Shown here piece after piece: positions 31,419 to 40,487 of a stretch of DNA of 64,000 nucleotides. The notes under the pieces were generated by a model. That model worked only from the letters and a program-made list of their open reading frames with translations, was not told the DNA's origin and ran no database searches. Location of the stretch: the NCBI RefSeq assembly GCF_001610875.1, contig NZ_CP011272.1, positions 4,445,988-4,509,987 of the forward strand, written 5' to 3'. The stretch is from Pirellula sp. SH-Sr6A. GTDB taxonomy: Bacteria; Planctomycetota; Planctomycetia; Pirellulales; Pirellulaceae. Positions within the stretch are counted from its first letter, which is position 1. The number at the start of each line of letters is the position of its first letter. A program made the position numbers and the translations under genes.

Positions 31419-32162
31419 CTAAGCAGCCGCCCCAGTCAACTTATGGAAGGCCTCTGCGAGATCACCCTTGATCTCCTTGAGTTCTGCCACGCTACCCTCG
31501 AAAACCTTCCGTCCTTCGTTGATCATGATGACCCGGGACGCCATTGCCTCGACTTCCTGCAGAATGTGAGTCGAGAGCAAGATGGTCTTCGTTTCTCCAA
31601 GCTTTCGCATGGTGTTTCGAACTTCGCGAATTTGATTCGGATCCAACCCTGCCGTCGGCTCGTCCAGAATGAGGACATCCGGTTCGTGCAACAAGGCTTG
31701 TGCCATGCCGACGCGTTGGCGAAACCCCTTGGAGAGTTTGCTAATGGCCTTGTGCACCACCGACTTCAAATCGCACAGCTCGATTACCGCCTCAACCCGC
31801 GTCTTTTTGTAGTCCGACGCCAACCCGCGGGCATCCGCAAAGAAGTTCAACAGGCTAAATGGGGTCATGTCGGGGTAGAGGGGACCGTTTTCGGGCAAGT
31901 ATCCCAGTCGCTTGGACCCCGCGATCCGATCGCGAAACATATCGTGGCCCGCGATGCGAGCGACCCCTTCGCTGGGGGCCAAATATCCGGTGAGCATCTT
32001 CATCGTGGTACTCTTTCCCGCCCCGTTGGGGCCTAGGAACGCCACGAGCTCACCTTGGTTGACCTTGAAAGAGATTCCCCGCGCCGCGGCGAATGGACCG
32101 TAGAACTTGGACAATCCATCGGCCTCGATCATGGGCACTGCACTGGTCGTCATTTCCGTCAT
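31419..32162 (-). CDS. ABC transporter ATP-binding protein (GldA-like)
   Basis: This is a 247 aa ABC ATPase with Walker A GPNGAGKST, signature LSKGFRQRVGMAQ, Walker B VLILDEPT and the switch His in STHILQEVEA. The signature reads LSKGF rather than LSGGQ, a common variant in GldA/YhaQ-type ABC-2 ATPases. It energises the fused permease encoded next and is first in the three-gene operon. The 134 bp before it probably hold the operon promoter. Confidence 0.93.
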   Translation of the reverse strand: MTEMTTSAVPMIEADGLSKFYGPFAAARGISFKVNQGELVAFLGPNGAGKSTTMKMLTGYLAPSEGVARIAGHDMFRDRIAGSKRLGYLPENGPLYPDMTPFSLLNFFADARGLASDYKKTRVEAVIELCDLKSVVHKAISKLSKGFRQRVGMAQALLHEPDVLILDEPTAGLDPNQIREVRNTMRKLGETKTILLSTHILQEVEAMASRVIMINEGRKVFEGSVAELKEIKGDLAEAFHKLTGAAA

Positions 32163-32296
32163 AAGGTTTCCGTTTGGCTAGAATCACCTAAAAAAGCCCG
32201 GCGAGGCAGTATATCGAGAATAAATTACTCAACAATGTCACTCGCATCGGCCGGTACGCTTTGCCCAGCCCGCCGGTTCGACACAAGCGAAAATTA

Positions 32297-33553
32297 TCAA
32301 GTAACTGGGCACTTCGCCGTGGACTGCTGCAGCAGGGCCGCCGCGAATCCAAAGTCGTCGAGACGTTCACGGGCATGGTTCATCATCGTTTGGTATTCCC
32401 CTGACAACTCGGCTAGTTCGATCAGGGAGGGGGCGATCCCGTAGGGTCTCATCCCACGGGGCATCCGTTTGATGAGAAACTGCATGGCCTCGGCTGGGCG
32501 CCCGATTCGGGTTAGAAGATCCGCATAGGTCTCGATAGCGACCGTTCCGTGCTCCTGAGGATCCAAACTTTCGGCTTTCTGCAAAAACATTCGGACGGCA
32601 CCCTCGAGCTGCTCTCCCAGCAACGCCTTGAACAATGCGATCGACATCGGGTACAAATCTGCGAAGGGTTCGTCGCTGGGATACTGGTACTGCGCGTGCA
32701 ATTGGCGGCCATACTGGGCGATGTCGAGCGCGAGCCTCAACGACCTTTCGTCATCCAAAATTCGGGCAAACCGGATCGTCGATGCCAAGTGGGTCGTATC
32801 GAGGTGATACGTTCCGTCCTTGAGAAGCCCAGGCCGGCTGGCCAACAGTTTCTCCAGACTCAACTCCCTGGCATCGGGGTGATCGGCTGTCCAATTCTCT
32901 CGACGCTGCAAGTCGGCTCGAACGCTTTCCAGCAGTTCTTGATGGACATGCTCCACCAATACTCCTACCGCGGCTTGCTGATCGGCTCGGCCTCGCATGG
33001 CGATAACGCTATCCATCATGGTGATGGTATTGCAGGTCCCACGCATCGATAGAGAAAGCCGAGTCCCACGCTGGACGTCCACTCCCTCCTGCACTAGCAG
33101 GGCGAGGAGCATGTCCAAGTTCTCTTGGGTTGCATCGACTCCCTCGAGGGCTTCCGCCGCAGCCTCGCGATCTCCTACCGCTCGCATGTACATCCATCCT
33201 TCCTGCAACGCCCCTTGGCTAAGGAGCGCAGCGCCAACCTCTTTGCAGGACTCGATCAATCGCTTGTCGAGTTGGTCTTGGACCGGGTCACCTAGCAAAT
33301 TGGTGTTGGAACCATTCCCTGTCGGATCGGTTTGCACCGCAGGGAGCCCCAATTCCACCCGATGATACATCTTCAACGCTTCAAAAAGCTCGGGGTAACG
33401 CTTTTGTAGTCTCATCTCATCGACCAAGCGTTTAGCGGTTGCAAGAGGGCCCGATTCCAAATGCAGCTTCTGAAGTTGCTCAAAAAAATTTGCGTTCAAG
33501 GGTGATCTCGATGGGGAAGGGGATCGATGGGAGGGGAGGGAATTCGCGTTCAA
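32297..33553 (-). CDS. Unknown helical-repeat protein coupled to argC
   Basis: This 418 aa soluble protein is mostly alpha-helical with TPR-like pairs at the C-terminus (ETYADLLTRIGRPAEAMQFL) but no clear consensus. A segment at about 175-205 (GTRLSLSMRGTCNTITMMDS) is less helical. The first 20 residues are Ser/Pro-rich. The TTG start at 33553 overlaps the argC stop (TTGA), which implies translational coupling; a second TTG with the same LNAN context lies 18 codons in and may be the real start. I recognise no family. Confidence 0.65.
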   Translation of the reverse strand: MNANSLPSHRSPSPSRSPLNANFFEQLQKLHLESGPLATAKRLVDEMRLQKRYPELFEALKMYHRVELGLPAVQTDPTGNGSNTNLLGDPVQDQLDKRLIESCKEVGAALLSQGALQEGWMYMRAVGDREAAAEALEGVDATQENLDMLLALLVQEGVDVQRGTRLSLSMRGTCNTITMMDSVIAMRGRADQQAAVGVLVEHVHQELLESVRADLQRRENWTADHPDARELSLEKLLASRPGLLKDGTYHLDTTHLASTIRFARILDDERSLRLALDIAQYGRQLHAQYQYPSDEPFADLYPMSIALFKALLGEQLEGAVRMFLQKAESLDPQEHGTVAIETYADLLTRIGRPAEAMQFLIKRMPRGMRPYGIAPSLIELAELSGEYQTMMNHARERLDDFGFAAALLQQSTAKCPVT

Positions 33554-34572
33554 AACCCGCGCTGAAGTCCCGTGGTCACAGGAAGGCCGAACATGAGGTT
33601 CAAGTTTTGGATTGCGGCGCCACTACCACCTTTTACTAGATTGTCCAAGGCCGAAAGGATCGTGATCCGGGAACCGTTCTCTCGAACTGCGATATCCACG
33701 CAATTGGTGCGCGTGACATATCGTGTCGCCGGCAAGTGAGAGATCACGCGCACGAACGGTGACTCGTGGTAGTAGGCCAACAAACATTCTCGGATCTGAT
33801 TGGTCGAGACGGTCCCTGTCGGCTTGACGTAAGACGTTACCATGACCCCTCGCTCCATGGGAACAACATGAGGCGTGAACGAAAGGTGGATCTCCTTTCC
33901 ACTGTAGCGTTTTACGATGTCGGTGATTTCGGGCTGGTGGCGAGAACTCCCGATCGCATGGACAGAAACACTCTCCGCGGCCTCGCAATAGAGTCCTTCT
34001 TTCCTCAAAGCCCTCCCTTCGCTGCTCACACTCGATTTGCAGTCGATGATGATGTCGTCGCATTCGATCAATCCTTCCTTGACCAGGGGAGCTAGCGGCA
34101 GAATGGCCGCGGTTCCAACACATCCGGGGTTGGCGACCAAGTTGGATTTGGGAATGGCATCTCCGAAAAGTTCTGGCAGTCCATATGGGGTCGTTCCGAG
34201 CTTCAATGGCTCGGGGTGCTTTTCGCCGTACCACTTTTCATACAAGGCAGGACAACTCAGACGGAAATCGGCAGAAAGGTCGATCACCTTGCACCCTGCG
34301 TTCAAGAGATCCAACGATCGTCTCGCCGAAGCACCATGCGGCAAACACGACAACACAACATCGCACTTGGCCGCCAACTGTTCTGGGCTGGCGTCCTCCA
34401 AAGGGAGTCGAACGCGTCCCATGAGATGCGGGTAAAGATCTCCGAGCATGTACCCGTTGGGATGCCGGCTGGTCACCGCCGTAATCTGCGCTTGAGGATG
34501 TCCTAACAACCACTCGATCGCTTCAAGCCCTGTGTAGCCAGATGCACCAACGATGCCAACTCGAATTAACAT
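33550..34572 (-). CDS. argC: N-acetyl-gamma-glutamyl-phosphate reductase
   Basis: This 340 aa enzyme reduces N-acetylglutamyl phosphate to the semialdehyde with NADPH in arginine synthesis. The nucleotide motif GASGYTG is at 9-15. The catalytic Cys151 lies in ANPGCVGT and the active-site His in SSRHQPEI. The family consensus is NPGCYPT, so VG replaces YP, but the Cys is intact. No other arg genes are in the window. Its stop overlaps the start of the downstream unknown gene. Confidence 0.94.
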   Translation of the reverse strand: MLIRVGIVGASGYTGLEAIEWLLGHPQAQITAVTSRHPNGYMLGDLYPHLMGRVRLPLEDASPEQLAAKCDVVLSCLPHGASARRSLDLLNAGCKVIDLSADFRLSCPALYEKWYGEKHPEPLKLGTTPYGLPELFGDAIPKSNLVANPGCVGTAAILPLAPLVKEGLIECDDIIIDCKSSVSSEGRALRKEGLYCEAAESVSVHAIGSSRHQPEITDIVKRYSGKEIHLSFTPHVVPMERGVMVTSYVKPTGTVSTNQIRECLLAYYHESPFVRVISHLPATRYVTRTNCVDIAVRENGSRITILSALDNLVKGGSGAAIQNLNLMFGLPVTTGLQRGF

Positions 34573-34744
34573 AGTAAAGGTCCCTCTCCTTGTTCCTAGG
34601 CGCAGCCGGCTACCCGGGGCGAACGCCGAGGTCTACCGTTATTCTCCGTCAATATTTTCGTTAAGTTTTACCTTTTATGCGGAGGGTAAGGGAGCCCTGA
34701 AAACTGGACTTTCGACTTCGAGTCTCTCCGGTACATTGGCTCGC

Positions 34745-36859
34745 ATGGCAGAATTGAATCCCCCCCAGCAGAGCGCGGTCGATACTCTTTCCGGTCCCTT
34801 GCTGGTACTCGCGGGTGCTGGGACCGGCAAGACTCGCGTCGTCACCTTTCGAATCGCAAACCTGATCCGACACGGAACACGTGCCGATCGGATTTTGGCG
34901 GTGACCTTTACCAATAAAGCTTCGCAGGAAATGCACGAACGCGTTTCTCATCAGCTTAAGATTCCCAAACGAGTTCGACGAGGACAATCCGCTCCCCAGC
35001 GCCCTGTCATCGGGACGTTTCATTCGCACTGCGTCCAAATCCTCAAGCGTCACGCGAAAGAGTTAGGCTACCCCGAGAAGTTTACGATCTACGACCGAAG
35101 CGACGCAGAAAGCGTGGCGCGCACCGTTCTTCGCGAAATCAAAGTCCATGAGGATATGCTCAAGCCGAGCGACTTCCTCAACATCGTGAGCACGTGGAAG
35201 AATCTCGGGGTGCGGCCCGATCAAGCCAACTCGGCGGCGATCACTGACAAAGAACATTTGGCGGCCAGCGGCTACAAACGCTACCAGCGCGCTCTTAAAC
35301 TCCAAGCTGCATTCGATTTCGACGACCTTCTCGTTTGTGCGGAACAACTGCTCACCGAAAACGATCGTGTCCGTCGCGAGGAAGCGAGCCGATACGATCA
35401 CATCCTCGTCGACGAATACCAGGATACCAACGGCACGCAGTACCGCATCATCCGATCTCTCGCAATCGACCACCGGAATTTGTGTGTCGTCGGCGACGAC
35501 GACCAATCGATTTATGGATGGCGCGGCGCCGAAGTCCGCCACATCCTCAACTTCAAAAACGACTGGCCGGAAGCAACCGTCGTTCGATTGGAAGACAACT
35601 ATCGATCGACCGATGCGATCTTGCAAATGGCCAATCGATTGATCGTCTTCAATGCCCATCGCCACGACAAGACCCTTCGCGCAGCACGCCCCAACGGACA
35701 GCAACCACGCATCCTTCAGTTTCCGAGCGAAGCCGAAGAAGCAAAAGGAATCGTCGAGGAAATCGCAGGTCGTTTAAGGAACGACCCAATGGTCGAAGCA
35801 GGGGACTTTGCAATTCTCTTCCGAACCAACGAACAGCCTCGCCCTTTTGAAATGGAACTCAGGCGCTGCAAACTCCCCTATGTCATCACCGGTAGCCAAT
35901 CCTTCTTCGATCGAAAAGAAGTGCGAGACCTAATCGCCTACCTGAGATGGATCGATTCACCCGACGACGAACTGGCGCTGCTCCGCGTTATCAATGTCCC
36001 GCCGCGAGGGATGGGTGCGACGAGCGTCGACAAACTGCTCAAACGAGCGGTGGCAGAATCCTCCAGCGTCTGGAAAGTGATGCAGGAGCGTAGCATGGTC
36101 GCATCTCTCCCAGCGCCCGCGCAGGGGGGAGTCGCCAAGTTAAAGGCCTTGCAGAACGATTTCCATGCACGACTCCAGGCCTTCGAAGCCTCCGCGCGCA
36201 ACGAGGAAGCCCCCTCCACCTCTACCAAATCTGCTGCAGAGGGGACGGCAAAAACCACGCTTGGAAAAGAATCGCTTACCCGCATTGTTTCCGATTTGAT
36301 CGATGCCATCAAATATCGAGAAGAAGTCGAACGCCTCTACCCCGAACCGGATGACTGCAGTATGCGACTCGGTTCCATCGAAGAAGTCATCAATGCCGTC
36401 GCGGAATACGAACAAGAAACCGATACACCCACCATCCACGACTTCCTCTCTTCCGTAACGCTCGCAGGCCGGGAGTTCGGTTCTCCCAAAGAAAAAGAGA
36501 AGCAGATGAGTCGCAATGCGATCTCCCTGATGACCTATCACAGCTCCAAGGGACTTGAGTTTCCGATCGTCTACATGGTCGGGATGGAAGAAGGGATTTT
36601 GCCTCATCGCAAATCGATTATCACCGATGCGGATGCTGTCGATGAAGAACGTCGACTCTGCTACGTGGGCGTGACACGTGCCCAAGACGAACTCTCGCTC
36701 TCGCTGCCGATGTCCCGATTCAAATGGGGTAAAGCGCGTCCCACGTTCCCTAGCCGATTTCTCTACGAGGTGACTGGACAAGCAGACAACCCAAACCGGG
36801 TGAAGGCCATTCGCGGGGCAGCCGAAGAAGCGAAGAAAGCAGCCAGCGGGAAGAAATAA
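34745..36859 (+). CDS. UvrD/PcrA-family superfamily 1 DNA helicase
   Basis: This 704 aa protein has the SF1A motifs in order: Walker A GAGTGKT (24-30), TFTNKASQEM, DEYQDT (223-228), GDDDQSIYGWRGA, NYRST, LMTYHSSKGLEFPIV and RRLCYVGVTRA. It unwinds DNA 3' to 5' in repair and replication restart. I chose ATG 34745 (MAELNPPQQ), which begins right at the Q-motif; an open frame back to 34553 would add 64 residues unlike the family and overlap argC. The end is a lysine-rich tail. UvrD, PcrA and Rep cannot be told apart here. Confidence 0.92.
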   Translation: MAELNPPQQSAVDTLSGPLLVLAGAGTGKTRVVTFRIANLIRHGTRADRILAVTFTNKASQEMHERVSHQLKIPKRVRRGQSAPQRPVIGTFHSHCVQILKRHAKELGYPEKFTIYDRSDAESVARTVLREIKVHEDMLKPSDFLNIVSTWKNLGVRPDQANSAAITDKEHLAASGYKRYQRALKLQAAFDFDDLLVCAEQLLTENDRVRREEASRYDHILVDEYQDTNGTQYRIIRSLAIDHRNLCVVGDDDQSIYGWRGAEVRHILNFKNDWPEATVVRLEDNYRSTDAILQMANRLIVFNAHRHDKTLRAARPNGQQPRILQFPSEAEEAKGIVEEIAGRLRNDPMVEAGDFAILFRTNEQPRPFEMELRRCKLPYVITGSQSFFDRKEVRDLIAYLRWIDSPDDELALLRVINVPPRGMGATSVDKLLKRAVAESSSVWKVMQERSMVASLPAPAQGGVAKLKALQNDFHARLQAFEASARNEEAPSTSTKSAAEGTAKTTLGKESLTRIVSDLIDAIKYREEVERLYPEPDDCSMRLGSIEEVINAVAEYEQETDTPTIHDFLSSVTLAGREFGSPKEKEKQMSRNAISLMTYHSSKGLEFPIVYMVGMEEGILPHRKSIITDADAVDEERRLCYVGVTRAQDELSLSLPMSRFKWGKARPTFPSRFLYEVTGQADNPNRVKAIRGAAEEAKKAASGKK

Positions 36860-36879
36860 TAGCCTCCGGAGGTGACGGT

Positions 36880-36906
36880 GCAGGTGGCTGAAACCCAGCC
36901 ACCTGC
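36880..36906. terminator. Hairpin between convergent helicase and lipoprotein genes
   Basis: GCAGGTGGCTG, loop AAACC, CAGCCACCTGC form a perfect 11 bp stem. It lies between two convergent genes and could end both transcripts, though no T-run follows on either side. Confidence 0.55.
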
Positions 36907-36920
36907 TTGCCCCTTATCCT

Positions 36921-37394
36921 CTATTTGATGTCGATATCGAACTGAGTACCGCCAGCAGGAACCGAGCATTTGAGCTCTGAGTTTTTGTTGTACTTCGCCG
37001 GGATCGGCTCCTTCATTTTCTCCGCCGCCTTGTATTGCGACATGTTGTTGCCGTGTGCCTGGCTCATGTATGCAGGGTCGTCAGAACTGGCAGGTGCAAC
37101 CGGTGCTGTTTCCACAGCCGTATCCATAATCGTGGTCACAACGACTTTGTGGTCGCCAATCATCGCTCCTTTTTTGCCCGCAGACCAGATCTCGAATTCA
37201 CCATTTGCATCGGTGCGACTGGTTCCGGCAGGGCCTCCACCGACCGGTTCAAAAACCACCAAGCCCTTCTCATAGGGCTTGCCATACATCATCACCTTTC
37301 CTTTGACCGGAGCGAGCGATGGCCCAGAATCTCCGCATCCCACAATCGATGCACCCAATGATAGAACCAAACCCAATACCAAAGTGAAACGCAT
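36921..37394 (-). CDS. Small lipoprotein, carboxypeptidase-regulatory-like
   Basis: This 157 aa protein has a lipoprotein signal ending SIVGC (Cys20). Residues about 28-95 (VKGKVMMYGKPYEKGLVVFEP and TDANGEFEI) match the transthyretin-like beta-sandwich that I know from many small planctomycete lipoproteins. The tail after 95 holds a Met/Ser-rich stretch. Function unknown; it is probably exposed on the cell surface or in the periplasm. It is the last of a run of minus-strand genes but is separated from the DUF1559 gene by a terminator. Confidence 0.75.
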   Translation of the reverse strand: MRFTLVLGLVLSLGASIVGCGDSGPSLAPVKGKVMMYGKPYEKGLVVFEPVGGGPAGTSRTDANGEFEIWSAGKKGAMIGDHKVVVTTIMDTAVETAPVAPASSDDPAYMSQAHGNNMSQYKAAEKMKEPIPAKYNKNSELKCSVPAGGTQFDIDIK

Positions 37395-37415
37395 GGTAAT
37401 CCCCTAGAATGATGG

Positions 37416-37457
37416 AATAAAAAGAAAGACGAACGGTGCACGGGGCACCGCTCGTCT
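37416..37457 (-). terminator. Rho-independent terminator of the DUF1559 gene
   Basis: On the minus strand AGACGAGCGGTGC-CCCGT-GCACCGTTCGTCT (13 bp stem, one G-T pair) is followed by TTCTTTTTATT. It lies 33 bp past the stop of the DUF1559 gene and just before the lipoprotein gene. Confidence 0.85.
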
Positions 37458-37489
37458 CGTTGTTTTACCGTTAAGCGACAGTCGCTGCA

Positions 37490-38575
37490 CTAGTCTTGAA
37501 GCGAAGCGGTTTCACCACCAGCTCGACTTCCGAGGGCACCCCAAACTCCGTATGGAGATGGACGGCTGCCTGGATTATCGATGTCATCGACAGATTGATT
37601 GCCGGTATCCACCGATTGGCTGATGAATCGAACCGAACCATCCACCATCCCGATCTGACCACCACCAGTATGGTAGCTGGACAGTGCGCCCATGTGCTCA
37701 TTGCCGTCAACACCCCCCCAATGGCAGCTGGGACCATTAGGAGCCACGATCGTCGTGAATCCAACGAAGTAGGGGCGACCATCCCATGCACGACCACCTT
37801 GTGGGCGGAAATCCGCGCGAACGTTGCCGGTAATGCGGCGACGGTTGGTTGGGTCGAGCCGGGCCAAGCAAGCAGCTGGATTCCAGGCTTGCATGTCGAG
37901 AGCTACCCCGCCGAGAACGTCGTTAGGAGCACCACCCGCGACGGCTTCACCAAACATAATGGTGTTCGATGTTCCGTCTGGAACTTGTCCGATTGCCAAA
38001 TAGCGATCGATTTGGAACATACCGCGGTTGTCACGGCCGTCTTGTGGACGGAAGTGGTTTTGGTGGTAATCGTCACCCAAGCAAGCGCGGTAGTTCAACA
38101 GAGAAGGACTCTCACCGCGATTGGTGGGAGGAGAGTCCGACGGGCAAATATACGATGGAATCTGAGCCTTCCAGTTCGCATTCTCCCATGCATCGTTGGC
38201 GGTGCTCCACGGAGTCGGGAGACCAGGTCCACCCGGTCGAGCTTGAGCCATCATGTTTTGATAGAGGCTGTTTTGCTCGATGAACGGAAGAAGGGAAATG
38301 GTCCAAGCATAAGGCCAACCTGCACCAGCACCCATACCAGGTGCTGCATTCCCTACACCGGAATGCCCGAGCGCTGGGAACTTCTTAAACGCCGACTCGT
38401 AGTTCAGTGCCGCCAAGCTCATCTGCTTGAGATTATTGGAGCACTGCATACGGCGTGCCGCTTCGCGGGCCGCTTGGACTGCTGGAAGCAGCAATCCGAC
38501 CAAAATGCCGATGATGGCAATCACCACCAACAGCTCGACGAGGGTGAAACCTCGCTGCCGAAGAGACCTTTTCAT
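37490..38575 (-). CDS. DUF1559 domain protein (prepilin-like, planctomycete type)
   Basis: This 361 aa protein starts with a type IV prepilin leader (GFTLVELLVVIAIIGILVGL, with G-F-T-L-V-E cleavage and methylation context). The DUF1559 body follows, including the segment CSNNLKQMSLAALNYESAF. The C-terminal H-x9-DG motif reads H-TGGGQIGMV-DG. The family is a planctomycete hallmark present in many copies; it is thought to form pseudopilin-like fibres but its role is not established. The ATG at 38575 has GAGGAT upstream and is preferred over a start at 38614. No partner genes are in the operon. Confidence 0.93.
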   Translation of the reverse strand: MKRSLRQRGFTLVELLVVIAIIGILVGLLLPAVQAAREAARRMQCSNNLKQMSLAALNYESAFKKFPALGHSGVGNAAPGMGAGAGWPYAWTISLLPFIEQNSLYQNMMAQARPGGPGLPTPWSTANDAWENANWKAQIPSYICPSDSPPTNRGESPSLLNYRACLGDDYHQNHFRPQDGRDNRGMFQIDRYLAIGQVPDGTSNTIMFGEAVAGGAPNDVLGGVALDMQAWNPAACLARLDPTNRRRITGNVRADFRPQGGRAWDGRPYFVGFTTIVAPNGPSCHWGGVDGNEHMGALSSYHTGGGQIGMVDGSVRFISQSVDTGNQSVDDIDNPGSRPSPYGVWGALGSRAGGETASLQD

Positions 38576-38740
38576 AAAAAAATCCTCGAATATGGAAAGG
38601 ATAGATAGAAACAATGAATGGATTCTATCACGACGCGAAAAATGGCGTAAAGGGATTTACGACCCCGTACTCAAGAATCCAGCGAATTTCTGGCCCGGAT
38701 TCGTTCCTTAAGCATGCCGCATTTCTTCGCGTCTAGAGCC

Positions 38741-40483
38741 TTATCGGCTCCCCCCTCCTTGCTCCAACATCAGATGCTGATCGGCTTTCTTCTCCCCAAA
38801 GGTCTCCCTAGCGCCGCCGGGCCACTGAACGGAAACTTCATCGACTTCTTCCCATTTTCCCAGACCGAACTGAAGCTTTGATCCGTAGTGACTTTGGTAC
38901 CCACGCCCCGAATGGACCTCGGACACTTGGGTTTTCCCACCCACTTTTACGGACACCCTCGCTCCGACGGCGTCCCGATTGCAGTCTTTGCCTCGCAAGC
39001 TGATTTGGAGCCAATGGTTCTTCATCGGGGTGTCGTTTCGAAGGACCGAAGGTGGGGCGTTGGAGTTCAGAATAACGACATCGACATCGCCATCGTTGTC
39101 CAAATCATCAAATCCCGCCGCGCGGCTGCTCTCGACGATTTCCATTCCATTTCCGGACTCTCGAGATACATCGACAAATCGACCTTGGCCGTTGTTTCTC
39201 AACAGGGTGTTGGGGAGTTTCAGAGAAGTTCGATCGTCCATCAACTCGACTCGATCGAAGTGACCGTTGGCAATGAAGATGTCGAGAAAGCTATCGTTGT
39301 CGAAGTCGATAAACCCGGTCCCCCAATTGACGTGCGGGTAAAGGGACGTCGGTATCTGGGCCTTGCGCGTGGCATCTTCAAAAATCCCGCCCCCCAAGTT
39401 CCGATACAGAACCGGCATCTCGGATTGATAGTTGGTCAAAAACAAATCCAGCTTTCCATCGCCATCAAAGTCAGCGCAGTCCACTCCCATGCTGCCGTTG
39501 ATCTTTCCTTCGTAATTGCTCGCCACCCCCGACAAGAGTCCACTCTCTTCAAACCGGCCGGTTCCATCGTTGACGTACAGCAGATTCGGCGAACCATCCT
39601 GAGCGACAAATATGTCGGTGTCTCCGTCGTCATCCAAGTCTGCCGCTACCACCCCCATACCGGGCCCGAGCACACTCCCCACCCCGGATCGCTGGCTCTG
39701 ATCTTCAAAAGTTCCGTCTCCTCGGTTCCGATAGTAATGATCCGGATTCTTCTCGTAATACTGCGGACCCGCCATCAAGTACTGGCCCTTGGAAAAAACA
39801 GGGACGTGGTTTTCGCTCGTGAACTCCACATAACTCGCAACAAACAAATCCAAAAATCCATCGTTGTCGCCATCTAAGAAACAAGCCCCTGCACCAACCT
39901 CGTAGCGACCATCGACTCCGGCGGAAAGAGTTACATCGGTGAACGTCTTATCTCCATTGTTTCGAAACAACAGGTTCTTTCCAAACTGCGAGACAAAGAG
40001 ATCGGGATCACCATCGTTGTCGTAATCTGCCACGACAGCCCCAAGTCCGTAACCGGTTCGTTTCAGCCCCGACTCTTCCGTCACGTCTTGAAATTTCCAA
40101 TTCCCCAGATTTCGGTAAAGACGATGATGAAGCTGATCGGGCGACTCTTTGGATCCTTTGAGCGGAGCACCATCGCAAAAAAAGATATCGATCAAGCCAT
40201 CAGCGTCGTAGTCGAACAACGCAATGCCACCCGTCATAGCTTCCACGATGTATCCGACGCCACTCGCTCCGCTACTATGAACGAAATCAATTCCAGACTC
40301 TCGCGTCACATCGGTCAATTGAATCGTGTTCTTCGTTGGCCTCATAGGCTGCGCCAAACAAAACCTTGCACCGAACATCGCATACAGAAACGCGAGGACC
40401 CCTAAAGAGTGGACGCAGCGTAACACCCTGCTTCTCTCCGTTCTGCGCGTCGCTTCATTACATGGCATGGTATTATTTTGCAT
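38741..40483 (-). CDS. CRTAC1/ASPIC-type FG-GAP repeat protein
   Basis: This 580 aa secreted protein has a signal peptide ending near FCLAQP. A chain of FG-GAP/VCBS repeats follows, with Ca-binding-like Asp patterns (DYDADGLIDI, DYDNDGDPDL, DGDNDGFLDL, DLDDDGDTDI, DFDGDGKLDL, DFDNDSFLDI, DLDNDGDVDV). The C-terminal UnbV/ASPIC domain contains SLRGKDCNRDAVGARV and VSVQWPGGARETF. The repeats fold into a beta-propeller, as in integrin alpha and CRTAC1. It follows two TPR genes closely (start 5 bp past the upstream stop). I chose ATG 40483. It probably acts outside the cytoplasm, perhaps in adhesion or surface binding, which is inference. Confidence 0.88.
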   Translation of the reverse strand: MQNNTMPCNEATRRTERSRVLRCVHSLGVLAFLYAMFGARFCLAQPMRPTKNTIQLTDVTRESGIDFVHSSGASGVGYIVEAMTGGIALFDYDADGLIDIFFCDGAPLKGSKESPDQLHHRLYRNLGNWKFQDVTEESGLKRTGYGLGAVVADYDNDGDPDLFVSQFGKNLLFRNNGDKTFTDVTLSAGVDGRYEVGAGACFLDGDNDGFLDLFVASYVEFTSENHVPVFSKGQYLMAGPQYYEKNPDHYYRNRGDGTFEDQSQRSGVGSVLGPGMGVVAADLDDDGDTDIFVAQDGSPNLLYVNDGTGRFEESGLLSGVASNYEGKINGSMGVDCADFDGDGKLDLFLTNYQSEMPVLYRNLGGGIFEDATRKAQIPTSLYPHVNWGTGFIDFDNDSFLDIFIANGHFDRVELMDDRTSLKLPNTLLRNNGQGRFVDVSRESGNGMEIVESSRAAGFDDLDNDGDVDVVILNSNAPPSVLRNDTPMKNHWLQISLRGKDCNRDAVGARVSVKVGGKTQVSEVHSGRGYQSHYGSKLQFGLGKWEEVDEVSVQWPGGARETFGEKKADQHLMLEQGGGSR

Positions 40484-40487
40484 CGTA

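Noticed and set aside
34553-34744. N-terminal extension of the UvrD-type helicase
   Set aside because: The 64 extra residues overlap argC and do not match the family; the internal ATG at 34745 starts right at the Q-motif.
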